64,000 nt of DNA from Ascocoryne sarcoides NRRL 50072 (taxonomy: Eukaryota; Ascomycota; Leotiomycetes; Helotiales; Gelatinodiscaceae), in contig KB205940.1 in the NCBI GenBank assembly GCA_000328965.1, positions 1,008,292 through 1,072,291 of the forward strand, given 5' to 3'. The position numbers and the translations under genes were made by a program. Positions 1-11,168 of the stretch are shown in pieces (the stretch's first letter is position 1; every line of letters begins with the position of its first letter). Under the pieces are notes generated by a model. It was not told the DNA's origin, did no database searches, and saw only the letters and a list, made by a program, of their open reading frames with translations.

Positions 1-125
1 GCTTCGGGACAGATACCAATTTGGGCATCGTAAAAGATTGGTACAAGAAGATAAAAAAATATATTCTGGCATTAATGCTTATACTTCGACCCTCTGAGCA
101 CAATAGATAAATTTCGAGCGTACTT

Positions 126-902
126 CTAGGCCTTTTCGCTCTCCTCGGGATTTGAGCCTGTAGAAAACTCTTTCCTCATCGCCTCCTCGACAATAGCACC
201 ACACATTTTGGCATACGGATTCGTATGCACCGCGATCGCCTTGCTAACCTCATTTCCATACCTCCCTCCCATGAAGAAATCCCTTGAACTCGACTCTTCC
301 AACACCTCCAACCGCTCTATACCATATGTCTCAAATGCCCGATCTAGTCGGTCGCTTCCTTTAGCTTTCACTAGCTTCGCGGCTGTATAGAATAAAGTAG
401 CTCGTTGGGTGTGAGCTTGGGCAAGAAGTTTGGCTTGGGAGGGTGAGAGTGGAGAGGAGGGCGAAAATGGTGTTGCGAGTTTAATTGCTGTGTTTAGATC
501 TGAGATTGCGTCTAAGGTTGGCTTTGTATTTAAATCTTGATTGTCTACAGCTTCCCTCCTTACAAGAGCTTGGTCGCCATATCGCCATCGAATGAGCTGG
601 GCTCTATTGTTGAATGGAGATGCATAATTTGGATATTGTTGAATCAAGGACGAGAAAATATCATAGGCTTTCGTGAAAGATTTTCTTATCTTATTCTCAT
701 CGTTGGCCCCTGAAACCTGCTCGACCAAATGTATTGCTTCCAATTCCCGTGACTTTAGTATTGAAAGCAACTCCGGATCGGTAATATGGGGATCTGAAGG
801 TAGTGTATCATCAATAAGGATTCCTGCCGAAGGGGCACTTTCCGGGTCGAAAATGTGGGAAAGTATATGAGAGTCGCTAGTACTAAGATGTTGAGGAGGC
901 AT
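126..902 (-). CDS. TTC36-like tetratricopeptide repeat protein
   Basis: Intronless frame of 258 aa. It resembles the TTC36 family, small TPR proteins whose animal members act as co-chaperone or adaptor scaffolds. Residues about 75-190 hold TPR-like helix pairs (FSSLIQQYPNYASPFNNRAQ, AISDLNTAIKLA, AQAHTQRATLFYTAAKL). The end of the protein carries the family's signature, GRYGNEVSKAIAV followed by NPYAKMC. No signal peptide or membrane segment is visible, so it is probably soluble. The start is a true ATG on the minus strand just inside position 902. What is known of the family gives the TPR assignment; a chaperone role in this fungus is inference. Confidence 0.8.
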   Translation of the reverse strand: MPPQHLSTSDSHILSHIFDPESAPSAGILIDDTLPSDPHITDPELLSILKSRELEAIHLVEQVSGANDENKIRKSFTKAYDIFSSLIQQYPNYASPFNNRAQLIRWRYGDQALVRREAVDNQDLNTKPTLDAISDLNTAIKLATPFSPSSPLSPSQAKLLAQAHTQRATLFYTAAKLVKAKGSDRLDRAFETYGIERLEVLEESSSRDFFMGGRYGNEVSKAIAVHTNPYAKMCGAIVEEAMRKEFSTGSNPEESEKA

Positions 903-2502
903 GGCTTTCCTTTTTGAGGCGACGGCGTGAACACTATCAGATAAGGCACTGGATTATTTGAGAGACCAAGAAACTAAGATGGCAGCAGAGAGTTTACATC
1001 GGGAGGAATGAAAGGTGTACGAAGAGCAAGTCAAAAGAGATGGTCGTGCTTGGCACGTGAGGGGTGTTAAGCCGAGGGTTTATCCCGCAGATGTCAGCAA
1101 AGCCATTTTAAGCCGATCGTAGCAGCACTCATGTAGAAGAAGTTTGAAGCTTATGAAGCTTAGAATGCTAATCCCAGACCTACTTACTAATTTTAGGATA
1201 TATCTTATGAGTGAAGCAATTCGCTATATACTAGCCAGGCTTGAATTTCTACACAAAGTATACGTTAGTAGAAACATAAAAGGATTTAGTCCTAATTCTA
1301 GACATTAGCTTATGGACTCTAGTTTACTTATTCAACTCCCCATTTTGTTCTTGTGTTTAGCGAACCTCGGAATGAATGTTAGTTATGGGAAAGGTATCTT
1401 CTGTGGGAGACTTCACTTTAGGTGTAGAACATCGCATCGTACTCATTATCGTGTGTTCGCACATCATTCGGCCTTACCCGCTTGCCGTCTTTTTTTGGTG
1501 AAGGGGAGTCTTTGTATTTTGCTTTAATACGATGAAGCCGCTCTACCATTCCGTGGTCTAGTTAAGAAATATTGTCATCCGACTTGAAGGTATTGCCGAG
1601 CTCCATTCGATTGTCAGAACGGGCAAAGTAGAGTGTTCGCATAGAGAGTATTGTGATCTCTTTTTGTACTAGAAGTGGATCTTGCTCATCGGCTTGCTAC
1701 TTATGTAGATCCGGTCGCTCGGATGATCACCTTAAGTGATTGGATATTGATACTAGCACTGGACGGCCTACCTAAGCTCCGGGGGCCCGACAACAACTCT
1801 GCTGGAGCTAATGTTTAACCTGTACAGTAAAATACATCGAGCTTTCATTACATTTCGTGAATTTCATGGAAAATGCCCATTTTATCATCATTTGAATTAC
1901 TAGTCAATCCAGTATGTAACTCTTCTTGCTTTGTCGGTTTATAGTGTCAAAGACAGTGGATGTGACAATATGGTTGCAAGCGGTCTCATGGATCAGCACT
2001 GATTTAAAGCTTTTACCTACATCTATCTGATACCTACCGGCTCTCTAGTGTGATTTTCCTGCCTATATTTCCTTACTAGATTTAGGAACTAGATATCCGA
2101 ATAATAATGTGAGATTTGTGAGGAGGTGGTCTGCGTTTCGCCGACTATGTCACGATACTATCGTTACACTTTTAGAACTACAACCACTCCTTCCTGCTCT
2201 CAATTTGGCGATAAGAGATATAACCTGTTATAATATGCATAAGTCCGAAGAATTACATACCTCCATCCCCTTTGGTGGGGATGGCCGGAATGAGGGGTAG
2301 AAAAGTCTGATGGTACACCCGCCAATTGTGGCGGGGTGTGACCGTTCGAAGCTCCGCATCAGCTCATGGTCTGATCACAATATTTCCATCGCGAGAGCTA
2401 TATGAATGGAGGAGAGTCTCTATTTTATCCTTTTAAAGTTAATTTACTAGCAGCTTTAAACAACTAAGATTGCACCCACAAAAAACAAGAACAATATTCG
2501 AT
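903..2502. other. Intergenic spacer, no gene seen
   Basis: About 1.6 kb between the TTC36-like gene and alcohol dehydrogenase. It is AT-rich and holds only short, unconvincing frames without introns or family motifs. It should contain the promoters of both flanking genes. No repeat or RNA gene was recognised. Confidence 0.6.
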
Positions 2503-3782
2503 ATGGCAACTATTCCTACTACCCAGCGAGCCGCTGTCCGAGTTGGAACAGGACTTACTTCAAAAGCTCCTGTTGTTACCATTCCAGTCGAAAAACCAGG
2601 CCCAGACCAGATTCTGATAAAGATCAACTGGACGGGTGTTTGTGCTTCAGATAAATCTCTCTTACACGATGATTGGGCTCCTCTTGGTCTTTCCATGCTA
2701 CCTAGCGCCAAAGGAATTGTAGGACACGAAGGCGCCGGAGTTGTAAGTATTTCTAAAGATTCTTCTCAGTACTACTTGCTTGTAACTTGGCAATTCTCTG
2801 TTTCCCATTCGTGGAGAGTCAAGTCTTACAGAAAGCCAAGATTTCACTCGATAAATAAACGAGCTTTATACTGACTTAGTTCAGGTTGTAGCAGTCGGAG
2901 AAAACTCTCACAACATGTGGAAGGTTGGTGACAGAGCTGGCATCAAATGGGTAGCTTCTACCTGCGGTACTTGCGAGTTTTGTACCAACGGCCAGGATGA
3001 ACTACACTGTGAAAAGCAAACTAACGCTGGCTATTCTTCCCCTGGAACCTTTCAAGAATATGCTCTTTCAGACGCCCGCTATGCGTCTCGTATTCCAGAA
3101 GGTGTCACGGATGAAGAAGCTGGCCCAATCATGTGTGGGGGTATTACTGCCTATATCGGTTGCAAGCGAAGTGCAGTCAAACCAGGTCAATGGGTCGTCA
3201 TTTCGGGCGCTGGCGGTGGACTTGGGCATCTTGCTGTCCAATATGCAAAGGCTATGGGAATGAGGGTTATTGCTATTGATGGTGGAGAAGACAAGGCAAA
3301 ACTGTGCAAGAGTCTAGGAGCGGAGGTGTTTATCGACTTTCAGACTTGCAAAGATCCCGTAGCCGAGGTTAAGAAGATTACGACGTACGGAGCTCATGGT
3401 GTTATCGTGACTGCTGCAACAAAGGGGGGCTATGCGACTGCGCCTTATATGCTGAGACCTGGTGGAACCGTAGCAGTAAGTTTTGTCCAAACCATATCTA
3501 AAATGTGCTCACCATAACTAACCTCCAAAGGCTGTTGGTCTTCCAGCGGATCCCACCGTCGTGGCCGGCTGCTCTCCGCTTTACCTTATAATGAATAGAC
3601 TCAACATTGCAGGATCCAAGACTGGAACGCTAAGTGAAGTTCAGGAATGCCTCGACTTCACAGCTAGAGGGCTGGTCCACCCAATACTGGTCAAAGGCAC
3701 CCTTGATGATGTTGATAAATATGTCGACTTGATCACGCAAGGGAAAATGTCTGGAAGAGCCGTTCTAAAGGTCGCTGCATAG
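2503..3782 (+). CDS. Zinc-dependent alcohol dehydrogenase (ADH1 type)
   Basis: Medium-chain dehydrogenase of 360 aa that interconverts alcohols and aldehydes with NAD(H), probably ethanol and acetaldehyde in the cytosol. Exons are 2503-2742, 2885-3475 and 3531-3782, joined in phase 0 across GTAAGT...CAG and GTAAGT...AAAG introns. Catalytic zinc ligands fit Cys47 (TGVCASD), His75 (GHEGAG) and the Cys in GPIMCGG. The structural zinc lobe has Cys107, 110, 113 and 122. The Rossmann loop is SGAGGGLGHLA, and the Asp in VIAIDGG after the second beta strand predicts NAD rather than NADP. Length and motifs match yeast ADH1-type enzymes (about 350 aa). Substrate range cannot be read from sequence. Confidence 0.93.
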
Positions 3783-4303
3783 GTACTTGCATGCTTACGG
3801 CCTTTGTTTAAAAAAGAAAAAAAATAATTGAATCAAGATTAATCAAACCATTTTTCTGAACAGAACTTTCTAGCTTCAAATTATTTTTGAATTTGAGAAA
3901 AACTAACCAGATACTATTACTATGGATCCTCTTGCTTCTAATCAAGATCTATGAGATTCCCCAGACCTTACATTTTGACTGAGTATGAAGACTTTGATAT
4001 AAATACCTCGGAGCTTAGTTCTACGGAACGTATCGATTAAACATTAACAAGTTTTGAATCTTAGCAGATATGAAGGACTAGATGTAGCGTTAGGAAACAG
4101 CCTTTTTAAAGTTGAAATAAGTACAATCAGCAGCTGCCAGTCCCAGCCAGTAACGTGTAAAACTCGCTTCTCCAGCGAAGCTCCACTCCTCTGTAAGCCA
4201 AAAACTGCCCCACTCTGTTAGAGGAATACACGGGAGCAAAAAGCAAAAAATAATTGATCAGACAGATGGAATTAAACCATCAACTCTTCAATCCATGAGA
4301 ACA
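3783..4303. other. Spacer between ADH and tRNA-His
   Basis: AT-rich sequence with no coding frame. It holds the 3' flank of the ADH gene and the downstream flank of the minus-strand tRNA. The first clear T-runs downstream of the tRNA lie at 4238-4242 and 4245-4250 (A-runs on the plus strand), more than 50 nt beyond the tRNA end. Confidence 0.6.
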
Positions 4304-4456
4304 TGGCGGTGCTGGGAATCGAACCCAGATTGAAACGGACCAGTGTGAGACTTCAGATATCTTCGGAACCACAACGTCACGTGCTACCATTACTGTTTTT
4401 CGTTAGTTGATTCTTTGCTGTGATTTCAGAGTGGAGATGCTTACCACCACACCACC
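4304..4456 (-). tRNA. tRNA-His(GTG) with two intervening sequences
   Basis: Minus-strand tRNA reading 5' to 3' from 4456. Acceptor GGTGGTG (4456-4450) pairs with CACCGCC (4311-4305), followed by discriminator A at 4304. The T-arm is CTGGG, loop TTCGATT, CCCAG (4328-4312) and contains a perfect B box. The anticodon loop TTGTGG (4374-4369) carries GTG at 4372-4370. A 30-nt intron (4368-4339) sits at the normal 37/38 position and contains CAC able to pair with the anticodon. A second 52-nt segment (4444-4393) splits the D-stem after nucleotide 12. It starts GTAAGC, contains CTAAC at 4406-4402 and ends CAG. With it removed, D-stem GTGT pairs with GCAC around loop AATGGTA. The exons total 71 nt. 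The anticodon stem is imperfect: TGACG against CGTTT has a U-U mismatch and one G-U pair. A decayed copy therefore cannot be excluded. Confidence 0.75.
4393..4444 (-). other. Spliceosomal-type intron candidate inside the tRNA D-stem
   Basis: This 52-nt segment lies between tRNA nucleotides 12 and 13. Donor GTAAGC is at 4444-4439, branch-like CTAAC at 4406-4402 and acceptor ACAG at 4396-4393, with nine nucleotides from the branch A to the last intron base. These are the same signals as the protein-gene introns in this window. The exact excision restores the D-stem. That splicing occurs is inference; an insertion in a dead tRNA copy is the main alternative. Confidence 0.55.
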
Positions 4457-7400
4457 TATGCTGATTGGTTGGAGATTGTTGTTCTTAATAAGGTATATGA
4501 AGGGAATCGACTTTAGTTTGTGGGTTATCGGATCTGGTCTCCACACACCCAAATTGATTTGATGTCGGGGGCGCTAACCTAAAGTTGTGGATTCAATGCC
4601 TTTAATAGCGCATTTATTTTTATAGAATCAATTTACTCCTTCGCCTATTCATTTAGACAAGAAACTAATGTCAAAATGAAGTGTGTGCAATTTGAGGAGA
4701 CTGAGGATGATGGTAATGACCCCAATGTGAGGGAGGACAAGACCAGAGAGAATAAAAGGAATTTCTAAGATGAAATACGGCGATTATCCCTCACTTCTGG
4801 CGATGGTGGCTTACTTTATTTGACACGATGAAAAGAATAGAGGCAACTGAGGTCAAGGCAGATGATGGAATGAGCCGTAGGTATGTCAGTAAGGATAACA
4901 GTTCAACCCCGCTCCGCATCATGTTACGCAGATGTTTTGTTAACAAATCCAATAAGATTTCAATGCTACCCAAAAAGCAAAAGAGATAAGAAATTCCCTT
5001 GTGGCTTGCAGTTCCCCGGCCCCCGACGACCTGCGGCCTCAGTGAGGCACTAGCATTGCTCCGAGCTGTAGTGCTAACTTTTTGGGGCGCACGCTGTCTT
5101 ATAGTCAATGGCAGATCTGTAGGACCTTCAAACTTGATGTTTCGGGTCTCCTTTGGTAGCACACGATGTTGATCAAAAATCAGGTAGCGCATTATCATTC
5201 TAACAATGAGATATAAAAGTTTATAATAGAGCTGGTCTCAAGGCTTATGAAGTTGAAAGAATAAGTGCTATCCACTAATTCTCAGGAGATGGCCCTCTTC
5301 GATCGCATGGATACCAAAGCGTTTTGACCGTTGTGGAAGTGTGGCTTAATATTGCTTTTCAAGATGAAGTGTGCTGTACTCCGTATTGTGTTAGGGGAGG
5401 GGGAGGGGGAGGGTAGGACGTCCCGACCCGCACTCAATCGGGATCGAAGCGGACTCGGAAACCTAGGAGAAAGGACAATTCTAGCCAACCTGTTAGGCGA
5501 TATACCTAGTCTGCAAGGAAGGCTTCAAGCCGTGCGTGGGCTGGATGATGTGCATCAGCATACAATATAGTATTCTAGTAGCTGAACCGAGCACCTCTAA
5601 TGCCACAAGTTGTAATGCGGCAATCATACCTAAGTTGTTATTAGATCGAACAAGGGGCTCGGGGAAGGACTCTCAAGGAGGGTTGAAATAGAGTTGATTG
5701 ACAAAAGAGGGCTGAAGATGGGTCTCCGAGACTTTGTGGCACTTGAGGGTGCACTTTGACCTCTTCCGCTTGGTAGCTCACGGACGCTGCGTCGCGGATG
5801 CCGCCATATCACAAAGCCACCTGGAAAAGATCGGCGGATGGTCCCGGATACTTGGTTCATGTGTTCCTGGTTGAGAAATGAAGATGGATATCAGGCTGTT
5901 CATGAACCACTTCTAATGAAAAAGCCTTGCGGTTTAAGCCTTAGCATCGAAGTTTTCTTCTTGTTGCGGCTCTGTATTCCGGACTTACAACATTCAATCA
6001 GGACGAGACTCTGGAAGAATGGTTCTCGCTATTATTGCGTTGAATAAGCAATTGTGGCGGCTAAAATGGGAACGCCAATGATATCCTTCCAGTCTTCCTT
6101 TCGGGGACCCAGCCAGCCGTAAATGCTCTACTGCAGGAGGGGATGCTACCGTTGCTAGCTAGCTATAGTAGCAATAAAGCCGGGGCTCCCAATCAGGCCG
6201 TTGCTGCAAGCTGTCTCCTCCCAATGGACCGGAGACCTTGCCATTGGTGCTCCTGGTTTCTGGGAGTCCGGTAGATGGCTATAATTACTTACTCACCGGA
6301 GACCAAATCATGAAGCCTCCCCACCATGCCCACCCCATTTTCGGCCCTCTTCCATAGGTATAGCCAGTATAGCCAAGTGTCCACAACAAGCTATCCCCCT
6401 CAAAGACAAAGCTAGGTACGGTGCATACGATCTTCTCTCTTTAGTGCCTGTCGTTGTCGTAGGACAACAATACTTCCTACTGTGCCGTACCCCACAATGG
6501 TGGCTTGAAGTGTTTCTTATCTCATTCCTTTTGGCTGTTGGGCGCATGCATGCATGGCACATGTTGGCCGAGTTCTTGGACTGACGTTTCGTCTTGTCTA
6601 GCTTTCGTGTTTGATATTCCGGCTCACCATGGACTTGGGCTGGGGTAGTTTGGCAACCCTGCTGCCTTCCGCACGGGCATGCGCTCTTTAACCAACGTCC
6701 CTCATCTTCCGAGGACAATACAAAGACTTCCGGACTTTCTCTACCTACTGTTGTTTGGGATTAGCTATCTCATCTCGTTGTCCTGTCGCATCCTCGTGTT
6801 TTCTCGTCGCCATCACTCTCCATAATCCGTAAGCCGACCGCTCCAGCATTGCCAATCAATAAATGCATTATCCTGGTTTCGGGCCATTTATTACCGTCGA
6901 CCAGCAAATGCCCTGACCGTATCGAGGCCGCAGGATCTGACAACAACCTTTGCCCCCTGACCGATCTCAATCGCCGGCCCAGTGCGATCTTGGTCTTCCC
7001 TTCAACGAACGAGTATCTCCACCTCAACCCGAGACCGACTTCTCGCTCATCTCGCCGATCTCGCCGTTAGGCTTTAGCAACTCTGCCCCATTCCCCCGCC
7101 AAGGCTGAAATAAGAGTCTCATTCGACTCATCTTTCCACAAGAGCTCTTTCACGAGATAGAGAGGGGCAAACACCGTCTACCGTGCAGTCCGTGCCATTG
7201 ACGGCATTACTTCAGTACTACTTAGATCACCGCAGGTTTGGATCGAACGACGTCCATTGGACTCCGCCATCAAACCCCCAAAGCTCTTACGAATACGGAC
7301 GATTTCCCGGATACCCTGTTGCTGCTCCATGCTTCCTTAAACTTGCAAATCTACCGTGATAGGCCCCGGACCATGTTGAAGGGCGCAGATTTGTTTGGAG

Positions 7401-7820
7401 CCCATCATTCGTTGTCTATCGTAGTGTTGCTCACAAGATTCTTGCGATAGTTCGAGATCTCGCCCCTCGTGTTTCTGGTCGGCTTCTCCTCGACTCGATA
7501 TTTTTGATAAGCGCTCCGATCACTGAACAGGACCGTCTGGGTCGATCTTCCTCTTGGGGTGCAATACTGGAGCTAACCGGGGTTTTCTCGGACAACCTCG
7601 TCGCTGTCGAACAGGGTCCGCGAATTGTTTTGTACTCATAAGTCGCAACAAACTCTCCAACGGCGGCCTGATATCCCTCCGGCTTTTTGTTAGGAACCTT
7701 GCGTCGCGTGGCCCCTAGGATACGAAACATTTGTGTCGACTCTGGGAGACTTCTGCTCTTAGCCAATCAACTGTGTTGATACCGACCGTCTTAGGAGCCT
7801 TTTATACTTTCACTGAGGCC
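4457..7820. other. Long spacer and probable leader of the Zn2Cys6 gene
   Basis: About 3.4 kb. Frames of up to 136 codons occur, but none shows a domain, intron logic or sensible composition. A guanine-rich tract lies at 5393-5417. From about 6720 to 7820 the plus strand becomes pyrimidine-rich, as in fungal promoters and 5' leaders, which suits the regulator gene starting at 7821. The decamer ACCGGAGACC occurs near both 6227 and 6295. No transposon was recognised. Confidence 0.5.
5393..5417 (+). repeat. G-run tract with quadruplex potential
   Basis: Three closely spaced runs of four or five guanines followed by a run of three, separated by single A residues. This matches the simple pattern for a G-quadruplex. 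No adjacent gene or promoter gives it a role. Confidence 0.6.
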
Positions 7821-10265
7821 ATGACTATTCTCGACGTTGGGGACCCGACAGACCTCAGCGATAGCCCTCAGCAACCTGCTCTGCTAGCCGTTGGTGCTGC
7901 TCAACAAAACCCCGATTCGCAAGAACTGACTTCGGCAAGCTCTTATGCAAATCTCAATTACCTCTTTGGCGTCCAGAATACCACAATGGATGCGCCCAAG
8001 CCGAACCGCAATCGGCGGAAGCCCGCCCAAGGAGGGGATCATGTGAAGCATCGCCGCACTAGATCAGGCTGTTACACCTGCAGGAGTCGCCGGGTCAAGT
8101 GCGACGAGGTACATCCCATCTGTGAAAGTAAGAAGCCCGACTCCACGCGGTTTGAATCTCCATCTAATTGATTTGTGTAGGATGCAAAAAAGGTGGTCGA
8201 GAGTGTGTCTATCCAGACCCGCCAAAATCCTCCAGGTCTGCCGGCAGTGGAGCGTCCAGAACTCGCAAGGCCAAAGCCCCCGAAGGGACGGATTCCTCAT
8301 CCGACGAGAATGACGAAGAGGTGAAGTCAGAGCATCTAGAAGCGATCCTCGACGAAGACGAGAATGCAAAGGGTGCTGTCAATACCCAAGAAAAGGCTGG
8401 AATACATACAAGTAGCTTGAGCCAACCTTCGGCTGGAAATATAGACATTTTAAGGCAGGAATCTGAGACGCCTTCTTTGGTACAAGATAAAGGAGCTTCG
8501 CCGACACCATCGACTGAAGGCTCTACTGGTTTTGCAGCATACCAAGTCACAAAAAAAGGGAGAATATCACCAGTCTCTGAGCCTGTGGCCCTAAAGAGTG
8601 ATTGGTCCCATCTACCACCAGATCTTCAATTCTATCTAGCATATTTTGTCGACAATATTACACAATATCACTACTCCTTGAAATGTATGTCTGGGGCCTT
8701 TCTGGGAACTTATTTTCTAGACGCAGCGCTCAGGAACGATGCTTTCCTCTATGCGCTGGTTGGGTTCTCGGCCTTTCAAAGAACACTGCACAATCCAGAA
8801 GGAAAACTCCAGGATTTTCTACAGTATTATAACAAGGCTGTGTCTTTACTCCTTCTCTCCCTAAAGAAAGGAGAAAGGCACAGCAATAGCACAATCTTAG
8901 CAATTCTACAACTGGCTACTATAGAGGTAATGACTAGCACCAACTTCGTTGTTTTCGCTCCTAGTTAACTTATGACAGGAATTTCTTGGCGACTGGATTA
9001 ATCTGATCGGGCATCAAAAAGCAGCTTATGAGATTCTAACACAGCTATACACGCCGCAAACTGTCATGGAAACCGAATTAACTCGGGTAATATTAGGTTG
9101 GTATAGCCGATTTGATGTATTCGCGGGACTACTAGGTGGCTTCGAGACCGTCCTTTCCCGTGAATGGTTTCAGTATGCTTCTGAATTTTACCAGCACCAG
9201 ATCAAAATGGAGCCAGAAAAGCTAAGCTGGAAGGTTGATGGCGCAATCGCGAACCATCGTCTTGTAGCTATGGATATGTCTCTTCTTTTTGCAAAGCAAG
9301 GAAAAGGCGAGATTTCGCAGGCGCACTTTGTTCAAGAAAACGAGCTCATCAGTCAAAGAATCGCAGAGTGGATAACCAAAATGGATCCTGCCTTGCAGGA
9401 TCCCCGACATAGAGTTACAGAATTCACTAGTGCTCGGCCACGAGACCCAGCAGATATTGTAGTCCCTTACAAGCCAGGCACTCTTTTCAGTGGCCCTCTG
9501 TTCGTGATGAATGTGGCCATTATTGACTGGCATTCGTTCGACCTAATGCATAGGTACCAAACAGCACTGACCATGGGGAAGAGTCTTCCTGAAGAATTAA
9601 CCTTAAGAGCCTTTCAAACGTGCGAACTGTTTGAAGCCGTGGAATTTTGGTCAGGAAGTCCGCCTGGTGCTATTATAGCATGCCAAGCAAGTCTGGGAAT
9701 GGCAGCAATCTTTTTGCCCAGAGATGAAAGGCACGCCATGTGGTTACGTCGCAAACTTGCAGGCATAGAGTGCCATGGGTATGTAATTTGGAAGTCTTGC
9801 CCTGCAATTAACTGATTTGGCTGGAATAGGTACATATATCCGTACATCTTTCGAACGAAAATGTCCGATATTTTTCGAGATCGTTCTTGTATGCATTGGT
9901 GGCTGCCACACGACGAAGGATATCCTCCCATTATTCGTACCATACGCAAATTCGTCGAAGACCGGACAGCTCCTGCCACAAATGTTGTTACCAAAGATTT
10001 GCAGGACATGAAAACTATATTTGCATCTTTGAGACTTGATGATGACGACGACGCCGATATTGTACCAAAAGGCAAGAGTAAGGAGCCTAAAGCCGATCTT
10101 CCTCTTGGTGCCAACCAAGAACTATTATTTCCTGACATGTCAGGTGCAATAAGAGAGGGTGAGGGTGATGGGTTTGGACTCTACTCCAATGCAGGAAATG
10201 GCTTGTGGGTACAGAATCAAGAGGGAGAAGCTTTCAGGATTCCAGAGAAAGATTCTTTTCCTTAG
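7821..10265 (+). CDS. Zn2Cys6 transcription factor with Fungal_trans_2-like domain
   Basis: Predicted nuclear regulator of 762 aa. Exons are 7821-8127, 8181-8926, 8979-9778 and 9830-10265; all introns are GT-AG, about 50 nt long, and phases agree. The binuclear zinc cluster has Cys84, 87, 94, 101, 104 and 111 with the usual C-x2-C-x6-C-x6-C-x2-C-x6-C spacing; the first intron splits the codon just before Cys104. A basic stretch (KHRRTRSG) precedes it. A low-complexity acidic linker follows (about 125-220). The long helical region after it contains EFLGDWINLIGHQKAA, typical of the PF11951 fungal regulator domain found in Upc2-type proteins. The C-terminus has an acidic LDDDDDAD patch. The start is the first in-frame ATG. 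Target genes are unknown. Confidence 0.9.
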
Positions 10266-11168
10266 GATTACTTGGTTGGAACATTCTAGAAGCAGGTTGC
10301 TTTTGTGACTATGCTCTCAGCCAGCAGGGTTTTGCCTTCAAGTCTTCAGACTCTAAAAGCCCATAACCTACGCCATAATAGCGACAAGGACAGTGACGTA
10401 GATGGACCTCAGAATATCCACATGGCGCCACCTCTTGTTCGCCGGCCGAGGGTTCTCCGCCAGCTCTTTCGCAATCTCACACGAAGAGGAGAGAAATACC
10501 GCAATGGGTTGAAATCTTAGAAAATCTCATTGGGCATGAAAATTAACTCTGCAATTACTTACGGATTAATTAAATGCTTTATAGTTGCTTAAGGAGTTGA
10601 ATCCTTGCAATTGTTCACTGGATGAGAATTCACGAGCAAGGGGTATTTGGAACGCAATGTATGAAATATATACGCTTGATTAGGGCGCGCAAGATCTGTA
10701 ATGAATAGAACATATATAGATCAGTAATCGAGTAAAGAAGGCACTCTTCACTTCAACCCCAGCTTCAAGACTCCGCTTCTAAATACGATAGTTGAGCTTA
10801 ACAGAACGACAGTGGGAACTACAGAATAAAGCAACGAGAAAGGGAGCAGTTTCTTTAACACATTTTTATCAAAAAAATTTCACCTAATGGCAGCGTATAC
10901 TAAGGTTAACAATAGAAACACTTAATCTATGTATAGAATACTTTTTTTTGCTACATACCCGACAATGAGGTTGGCGTGGAGTAAATTTAGGCTTGACGCT
11001 AGTCCGAAAACAGACTAAGGCCCTTGTTTGACCTCTCAACCTCACTGCCAAAGCCGTCCAAAGCAAATACAATTAAATTTCACCAGCCTTCTAAACAACT
11101 GAATAGGACACTCCATCGATCGCATTTCCCAAAAACCCCTCTGGTTCTAGTCTCACCACACACCAAAT
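10266..11168. other. Spacer between regulator and NOT2
   Basis: AT-rich sequence of about 0.9 kb with small unsupported frames only (for example 10305-10520). It presumably contains the regulator's 3' end and the NOT2 promoter. Confidence 0.55.

Noticed and set aside
1312..1527. Short plus-strand frame in the first spacer
   Set aside because: No motif, atypical composition, no intron signals; AT-rich non-coding DNA produces such frames by chance.
4791..5198. 135-codon minus-strand frame
   Set aside because: No recognisable domain and surrounding sequence lacks coding bias; not supportable as a gene.
6308..6718. 136-codon minus-strand frame with many cysteines
   Set aside because: Cysteines do not form any zinc-finger spacing and the region reads as promoter/leader of the downstream regulator.
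7731..7820. N-terminal extension of the Zn2Cys6 regulator
   Set aside because: The frame is open, but its apparent first codon at 7731 is TTG; the first real ATG in frame is 7821.
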